Shown one piece after another: positions 6,842-10,628 of a DNA stretch of 10,628 nt. The first letter of the stretch is position 1. Every line of letters begins with the position of its first letter. Origin of the DNA: JBBRHF01 sp038223055 (GTDB lineage Bacteria; Actinomycetota; Actinomycetes; JACCUZ01). Under the pieces are notes generated by a model, which saw only the letters and a program-made list of their open reading frames with translations, was not told where the DNA came from and did not search any database. Location of the stretch: positions 1-10,628 of the forward strand of contig JBBRHF010000152.1 of assembly GCA_038223055.1 (NCBI GenBank), written 5' to 3'. Position numbers and translations under genes: made by a program.

Positions 6842-7224
6842 GGGCGAACGGTAGTCCGGAGCCGGCGGACCAGGACGCTGTGCTCACCGTGGGCGTCGAG
6901 GTCGACGAGCAGCTCGGCGACGGCCTCCCGGACCATGCGACCCCGGTCCACCGCCACGCCGTGCTCCGCCCGCAGGACGAGCCTCGCCTGTTCGAGCGCG
7001 ACCAGCTCCTCGGGCGAGACGTAGACGGTGATCTTCTCCGTGTGCCGCTCGCGGCCCGACGTTGCGTGGGCGGCGGGCCGCAGGCGACGAAGCTGCCCGG
7101 CGGGCGCCTCCGGGTCGTCGATCGGCTCCCCGAGGTCGATCGGCTCCGGGTCGTCGATCGGCTCCGCGAGGTCGATCGGTTCCGCGAGGTCGATCGCCGT
7201 CGCGTCGCTTGCGGAGGTGCTCAT
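6838..7224 (-). CDS. Small ribbon-helix-helix-like protein with acidic hexapeptide-repeat arm
   Basis: This 128-aa protein lies between parA and scpA and overlaps both by 4 bp (7221-7224; 6838-6841). Residues 11-40 are five hexapeptides of the form I-D-x-x-E-P/A, strongly acidic. A basic stretch follows (RRLR, 46-49; RERH, 58-61). Then comes a ribbon-helix-helix-like core: strand EKITVYVS (63-70), helix 1 PEELVALEQARLVLRAEHG (71-89), helix 2 from about 93 (DRGRMVREAVAELLVDLDA). The C-terminus is basic. RHH proteins bind DNA as dimers through the strand; ParA systems such as ParF/ParG use RHH partners with flexible N-terminal arms. That parallel is my inference from fold pattern and position. 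I do not recognise a named family. Coding is supported by the two overlaps. Confidence 0.85.
   Translation of the reverse strand: MSTSASDATAIDLAEPIDLAEPIDDPEPIDLGEPIDDPEAPAGQLRRLRPAAHATSGRERHTEKITVYVSPEELVALEQARLVLRAEHGVAVDRGRMVREAVAELLVDLDAHGEHSVLVRRLRTTVRP
7105..7194 (-). repeat. 18-bp degenerate tandem repeat, 5 units, in the RHH gene
   Basis: Five 18-bp units encode IDLAEP, IDLAEP, IDDPEP, IDLGEP, IDDPEA. On the plus strand the common core is GGTCGATCGG or GTCGTCGATCGG followed by CTCC. The unit is a multiple of 3, so gain or loss keeps the frame. Confidence 0.88.
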
Positions 7225-8192
7225 GTGCCGGGGCACCGGGCCAGCACCTCCCGGGCGAGCTGGCGGTAGGAGTAGGCACCCCCGGAGGTGGTCGCGAAGG
7301 TGGTGATTGGCTCGCCGGCCACGGTCGTCTCGGGAAAGCGCACCGTGCGCGCGATCGCGGTGTGGAACACCTTGTCGCCGAAGGCCTCGACCAGCCGGGC
7401 CAAGACCTCGCGACCGTGCACCGTGCGTCCGTCGTACATGGTCGCGACGAGGCCGTCGATCTCCAAGTCGGGGTTGAGCCGCTCCTGCACCTTCTGGATC
7501 GTCTCGACCAGCATGGCCACGCCGCGGAGCGCGAAGAACTCGCACTCCATCGGCACGATCACACCCTGCGACGCGGTGAGCGCGTTGACGGTCAGCAGCC
7601 CGAGGGAGGGCTGGCAGTCGATGATGACGACGTCGTAGTCGGCAAGGGCCGGGCGCAGCGCCCGGGCGAGCACCTGCTCGCGGGCCACCTCGGTGACCAG
7701 CTGCACCTCCGCGGCGGACAGGTCGATGTTGCTGGGCAGGATGTCCAGGCCGGACACGTCGGTCTTGAGCCGGATGTCGGCGACCGTGCAGTCGCGGTCC
7801 ATCACCAGGTTGTAGACCGTGCCGCCCAGCTCGTGCGGGTTCACCCCGAGTCCGATCGAGGCCGAGCCTTGCGGGTCGAAGTCCACGAGGAGCACCTTGC
7901 GGCCGTATTCCGCCAGGCACGCGCCGAGGTTGATCGCCGTAGTGGTCTTGCCGACGCCGCCCTTCTGGTTGCACATGGCGATGACCCTGGCCGGGCCGTC
8001 GGCGGTCCGCGGCCCGGGCTCCGGGAACACCGGCATCGGACGGCCGGTCGGGCCCATCGGGCGGGGGGCGGTGGGGCTCATGTGGCCGGTGTGGCCGGTG
8101 TGCTCGACCGGTGCCGCGAGGTCCAGCCCCGGGATGACCGCCGGCCCCTCCCCCGGGTCGTCGTCGAGCATCTGGAGCGTCTGGAAGTTCAC
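7221..8192 (-). CDS. parA: ParA/Soj-family ATPase beside scpAB (PldP-like)
   Basis: This 323-aa protein is a ParA-type DNA-bound ATPase. It has the deviant Walker A KGGVGKTT (77-84, with signature lysine K77), Walker A' VDFDPQGSAS (103-112) and Walker B VVIIDCQPSLGLL (188-200). Residues 1-65 are a low-complexity, Pro/Gly/His-rich leader (GHTGHM; RPMGPTGRPM). The start is GTG 8192, with GGAG 9 bases upstream. Its stop overlaps the RHH gene start by 4 bp. An orphan ParA next to scpAB is conserved in actinobacteria; in Corynebacterium the equivalent is called PldP and affects division-site choice. No parB follows, so it is unlikely to be the oriC-linked ParA. Function as segregation/division ATPase is inferred. 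Confidence 0.92.
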   Translation of the reverse strand: MNFQTLQMLDDDPGEGPAVIPGLDLAAPVEHTGHTGHMSPTAPRPMGPTGRPMPVFPEPGPRTADGPARVIAMCNQKGGVGKTTTAINLGACLAEYGRKVLLVDFDPQGSASIGLGVNPHELGGTVYNLVMDRDCTVADIRLKTDVSGLDILPSNIDLSAAEVQLVTEVAREQVLARALRPALADYDVVIIDCQPSLGLLTVNALTASQGVIVPMECEFFALRGVAMLVETIQKVQERLNPDLEIDGLVATMYDGRTVHGREVLARLVEAFGDKVFHTAIARTVRFPETTVAGEPITTFATTSGGAYSYRQLAREVLARCPGT

Positions 8193-8251
8193 TTCGCCGC
8201 TCTCCGTCCTTGTCGACTCGTCGGTTCATCGCCGTAGCGACCCTCGAGACG

Positions 8252-8280
8252 ACACTAGGCAGCGATGCACCGGGATTCAC
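8252..8280 (-). promoter_or_regulatory. Possible promoter for the parA-scpAB-rluB operon
   Basis: On the minus strand GTGAAT (8280-8275) and TAGTGT (8257-8252) are separated by 17 bases, and TAGTGT fits the TAnnnT -10. It would start a leader of about 50 nt before the parA GTG. The -35 matches TTGACA in only 3 of 6 places. The 138-bp spacer 8193-8330 otherwise shows no gene. Confidence 0.3.
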
Positions 8281-8330
8281 GTCGCCACGCCGCCCGCGCC
8301 ACCACGAAGTGCGACGTGTCACGCAGGCGC

Positions 8331-9183
8331 TCAGCGAGTGCTGGCGAGCCGGGCGGCCTGAGCGCGGAGGTAGCGCTGTTCGGGAATGTTGGTCGCCCGG
8401 CGGGCGGCTTCCTCGAATCCAGCATGTGCGGCGGCGAGATCGCCGGCTTGTTCGTGGCGGTGGGCGCGAACGGCGTGCAGGCGGTGCTGACTCGCGAGGT
8501 GGCGGTCGTGGTCCAGCCCCGCGATAAGGTCGAGGCCGGCCTGTGGGTCGTGGACCATGGCCGCGGCGACGGCGCGGTTGAGTGCCACGACGGGATTGGT
8601 AGAGGTGCGCGCGAGCAGGTCGTACAGCGCGAGGATCTGAGGCCAGTCGGTGTCCCCTGCAGTGGTGGCTTCGTCGTGGATGGCGGCGATCGCGGCCTGG
8701 ATCTGAAAGCTCCCGACCGGGCTGCCAGACAGGGACGTCGTGACCAGGCCGATGCCTTCGGTGATCTGGCGGGCGTTCCACCGACTGCGGTCCTGCTCGG
8801 CGAGCGGGATCAAGGCCAGCAGACCGGCCACTTCCCCGTTTCCGGGCAGGAGTCGTCGAACTTCTCGGGTGAGACGGATCGCCTCGCTGGTGAGTTCAAC
8901 GCGCAGTGCCTCGGTGCCGGAGGTGGTGCTGTAGCCCTCGTTGAACACCAGGTAGAGCACGTGCAGAACCGCCTCGAGCCGGCTCACCCGCTCGTTCTCG
9001 GAGAGGACAAACCGTGCGCCGGCAGCGCTGATCTGCTGTTTGGCGCGGCTGATCCGCTACGCCATGGTGGCCTCGGGGACCAGGAACGCCCGGGCGATCT
9101 GGGCGGTACCGAGCCCGCCGACAGCGCGCAGGGTCAGCGCGACCTGAGAGGCTGCGGTCAGCGCGGGGTGGCAGCAGAGGAAC
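8331..9183 (-). pseudogene. ECF42-type sigma factor remnant with C-terminal TPR domain (5' deleted, internal TAG)
   Basis: From 9182 to the TGA at 8331 the frame reads as the second half of an ECF42-type sigma factor (COG4941 type, sigma-70 plus C-terminal TPR extension). FLCCHPALTAASQVALTLRA and the sigma-4 helix-turn-helix (TAQIARAFLVPEATMA) are followed by the long C-terminal domain (LHVLYLVFNEGY; NPVVALNRAVA; TPR-like helices to the end). About 283 codons remain of a usual ~400: sigma region 2, which binds the -10 element, is gone. The codon at 9059-9057 is TAG where the family has Gln in the MAQR motif. An internal GTG at 8987 leaves a 218-aa C-terminal frame, but with no clear ribosome site. 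I call it a pseudogene; family recognition is firm. Confidence 0.88.
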
Positions 9184-9190
9184 CTGCTGC
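9171..9190. repeat. Inverted repeat at the YCII/sigma junction
   Basis: GCAGCAG (9171-9177) and CTGCTGC (9184-9190) are exact reverse complements around a 6-base spacer. The point where YCII-like coding stops and sigma-like coding begins (about 9183/9184) lies inside it. Confidence 0.6.
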
Positions 9191-9252
9191 TCCCCGGCGG
9201 ACAACGCGTCCCAGTTCTCCGGGTTACTCCAAATCAGCAAGATGAACTTCAC
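9184..9252 (-). pseudogene. YCII/DGPF-family protein remnant (first 23 codons)
   Basis: From a GTG at 9252 with a strong ribosome site (AGAGGAG, 7 bases upstream) the frame gives MKFILLIWSNPENWDALSAG plus EQQ. This is the characteristic start of YCII-related (DGPF) proteins. These are usually about 120 aa and encoded just upstream of ECF42 sigma genes, forming a known signalling pair. After residue 23 the match ends and the DNA continues, in another frame, as sigma factor. The open frame runs on for 118 codons to 8896, but that part is an out-of-frame reading of the sigma remnant. The gene is therefore truncated, not complete. Confidence 0.85.
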
Positions 9253-9441
9253 GACCGACTCCTCTCACCCGGCGGCACACCCTCGGCTGGGTTCCCGCTC
9301 CCAGAAACATCGGAGCCGCCCCTACCCACCTCGACATCTGCCACCGAACAATCTTCGGCCGGCAACGGCGTCGAGGACGGGTCGCCAGCTCCGATGTCTC
9401 CGTGACATCACAAACCTGGGATCACCGACCGAGGAGCTCAC
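9253..9441. other. Divergent intergenic region between the YCII remnant and the MFS gene
   Basis: This 189-bp region between divergent genes contains no gene I can support. It should hold the promoter of the transporter, and formerly that of the YCII-sigma pair, but I see no convincing -35/-10 pair on either strand. A perfect dyad lies at 9393-9409. Confidence 0.5.
9393..9409. promoter_or_regulatory. Candidate operator dyad upstream of the MFS gene
   Basis: GATGTC (9393-9398) and GACATC (9404-9409) form a perfect 6-bp inverted repeat with a 5-bp spacer, 32 bases before the transporter ATG. The size and place suit a dimeric repressor (TetR or MarR type). No regulator gene is in view, so this is tentative. 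Confidence 0.35.
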
Positions 9442-10628
9442 ATGATCACCACCGTCGCGCCAGCGAACACGGTGCAGCAGCGCCTGCGGCCCCTGAAGCT
9501 GGCCACGTTCCTGCAAAGTCTGCTGTTCTGGGTGCCGGTGGAGAAGCTGTTCATGAGCGAGATCGGCTTCACCCCGGCCACCATCGGTGTGATGGCTGCG
9601 GCGTACGCCGCCGTCGTGCCGGTCCTCGAGGTGCCCTCGGGGATTCTCGCCGACCGGTGGAGCCGCCGCGGGGTGCTCATCATCGCCAACACCGCACTGG
9701 CCATCAGCGCCCTGATCGGCGGGCTCGCCCACGACGTCAGCACCTACATCCTCTCCGCGCTGGTGCTGGGAGTGTTCTTCGCGATGAACTCCGGCACCGT
9801 GGACTCCATCGTCTACGACACCCTCCTGGAGGAGACCGGCGCCGGCGAAGGCTTCGAACGCGAGATCGGCCGGTTCCGGCTCATCGACAGCGCCGCCCTG
9901 GTCACCAGCGCACTCGCCGGTGGCGTCCTGGCCGGGCTCGCCACCCCCCGGATCACCTACCTGCTGACCGTGCCGGTCGCCGCGGCCTCGGTCCTGGTGC
10001 TGCTGCGCTGCCCCGAGCCCCGGCTGAACCGCGCCGATGAGTCGATGTCGCTGCGCGCCCACACCGCCCTCACCTACCGCACCCTGACCCGCGCACAGCG
10101 GCTGCTCCCCATCATCACCATGTCGGTCCTGAGCGGGGTCATCCTGCAGATCGTCCTCGAGTTCGGGCCGCTGTGGCTGGTTGCGCAGACCGCCCCCGCC
10201 GTCCTGTACGGACCGCACTGGGCCGGCCTGACCGCCGGTTTCGGGCTCGCAGGCGGGCTCGCAGACCGGATCCGCCTGGACCGACCCGCCACCGCGACCG
10301 CGGTCGCCACGACCATGACCACCGCGAGTCTCACCCTCACCGTCAGCCCGAATCTGATAGCCGTCATCGCCGCGCAGGTCATCCTTCTCTCGCTGGTAGT
10401 CACCGCCAGCATTCACCTTTCGAAACTGCTCCACGACGCCGTGCCCTCAAACGTCCGAGCCGGGGTCACCTCCGGGGTCAGCACGTTCACCTGGATCACC
10501 TTCCTCCCCCTCGCCCTCGGGTTCGGCCTGCTCGCCGAGAACCACGGAGTTCACACCGCGGGATGGATGATCACCACACTTACCGCCACCGCAGGAGCAC
10601 TACTCATCGCCTGGACTCGCCTACCCTC
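9442..10628 (+). CDS. MFS transporter (cut by right window edge)
   Basis: My translation from ATG 9442 gives 395 codons running off the right edge with no stop. The start has GAGGAG (9431-9436) 5 bases upstream. The protein is very hydrophobic with repeated membrane helices. It carries the MFS motif A after helix 2, GILADRWSRRGVL (about residues 67-79). VDSIVYDTLLEE with charged residues follows helix 4, and a hydrophilic central loop near residues 192-222 separates the two six-helix halves. The substrate cannot be told; drug or metabolite efflux is a common role for such stand-alone actinobacterial MFS proteins. It is the only plus-strand gene here, and codons near its end (ATA, AAA, CTT, ACA) are looser than in the housekeeping block, hinting at acquisition. 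Most of the protein is present. Confidence 0.9.
   Translation, partial: MITTVAPANTVQQRLRPLKLATFLQSLLFWVPVEKLFMSEIGFTPATIGVMAAAYAAVVPVLEVPSGILADRWSRRGVLIIANTALAISALIGGLAHDVSTYILSALVLGVFFAMNSGTVDSIVYDTLLEETGAGEGFEREIGRFRLIDSAALVTSALAGGVLAGLATPRITYLLTVPVAAASVLVLLRCPEPRLNRADESMSLRAHTALTYRTLTRAQRLLPIITMSVLSGVILQIVLEFGPLWLVAQTAPAVLYGPHWAGLTAGFGLAGGLADRIRLDRPATATAVATTMTTASLTLTVSPNLIAVIAAQVILLSLVVTASIHLSKLLHDAVPSNVRAGVTSGVSTFTWITFLPLALGFGLLAENHGVHTAGWMITTLTATAGALLIAWTRLP

Noticed and set aside
7225..8781. Long upstream extension of the RHH gene frame (647 aa in total)
   Set aside because: It runs through parA out of frame; only the last 128 codons, starting at the ATG overlapping the parA stop, look real.
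8896..9183. Full 118-aa YCII-like protein from GTG 9252
   Set aside because: Only the first 23 residues resemble YCII; the remainder is the sigma-factor remnant read in the wrong frame.
8265..9245. 326-aa plus-strand open frame
   Set aside because: Antisense to the sigma-factor remnant; no recognisable domain, while the minus strand shows clear ECF42 motifs.
9322..10434. 370-aa minus-strand open frame
   Set aside because: Antisense to the MFS transporter; hydrophilic Gly/Asp/Arg-rich shadow with no motifs.

Overview
The window is very GC-rich and almost entirely coding on the minus strand. It carries the conserved actinobacterial block parA-like – RHH protein – scpA – scpB – rluB – aroH – tyrA – cmk – der. 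Gene order, codon use, GTG starts and strings of 4-bp start/stop overlaps point to a high-GC actinomycete. An aroH–tyrA pair between rluB and cmk is, as I recall, the layout in Streptomyces-like lineages rather than in Mycobacterium, where rluB is followed directly by cmk. I cannot name a genus from the sequence alone.

Layout from left to right. (1) 1-353: the N-terminal third of an IS110-family transposase, minus strand, cut by the window edge. (2) 354-647: its non-coding upstream end, rich in small hairpins and a plausible place for a bridge-type guide RNA. (3) 648-724: tRNA-Pro(GGG), minus strand. (4) 813-8192: the housekeeping block on the minus strand. It is transcribed as parA-rhh-scpA-scpB-rluB (all overlapping), then a 117-bp gap, aroH-tyrA (overlapping), a 61-bp gap, and cmk-der (overlapping). 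(5) 8331-9252: remnants of a YCII/DGPF-protein plus ECF42-type sigma factor pair. A deletion has fused them out of frame, and the sigma remnant also carries an in-frame TAG. (6) 9442 to the right edge: an MFS transporter on the plus strand, cut by the edge.

How the genes work together. ScpA and ScpB are the kleisin and winged-helix partners of Smc in the condensin complex. The ParA-type ATPase upstream resembles the orphan ParA (PldP-like) proteins known beside scpAB. It is translationally coupled to a small ribbon-helix-helix (RHH) protein with an acidic repeat arm, so the pair has the form of a partition-like ATPase with a DNA-binding partner. RluB (23S rRNA pseudouridylation) and Der (50S assembly GTPase) serve ribosome biogenesis. 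Cmk makes CDP/dCDP. AroH and TyrA take chorismate to prephenate and on towards tyrosine.

Most unusual points: short in-frame tandem repeats expand the N-termini of three genes in the block (tyrA 7 x 15 bp, scpB 3 x 18 bp, rhh 5 x 18 bp); the ParA–RHH pair; the structured IS110 non-coding end next to tRNA-Pro; and the YCII/ECF42 deletion chimera.
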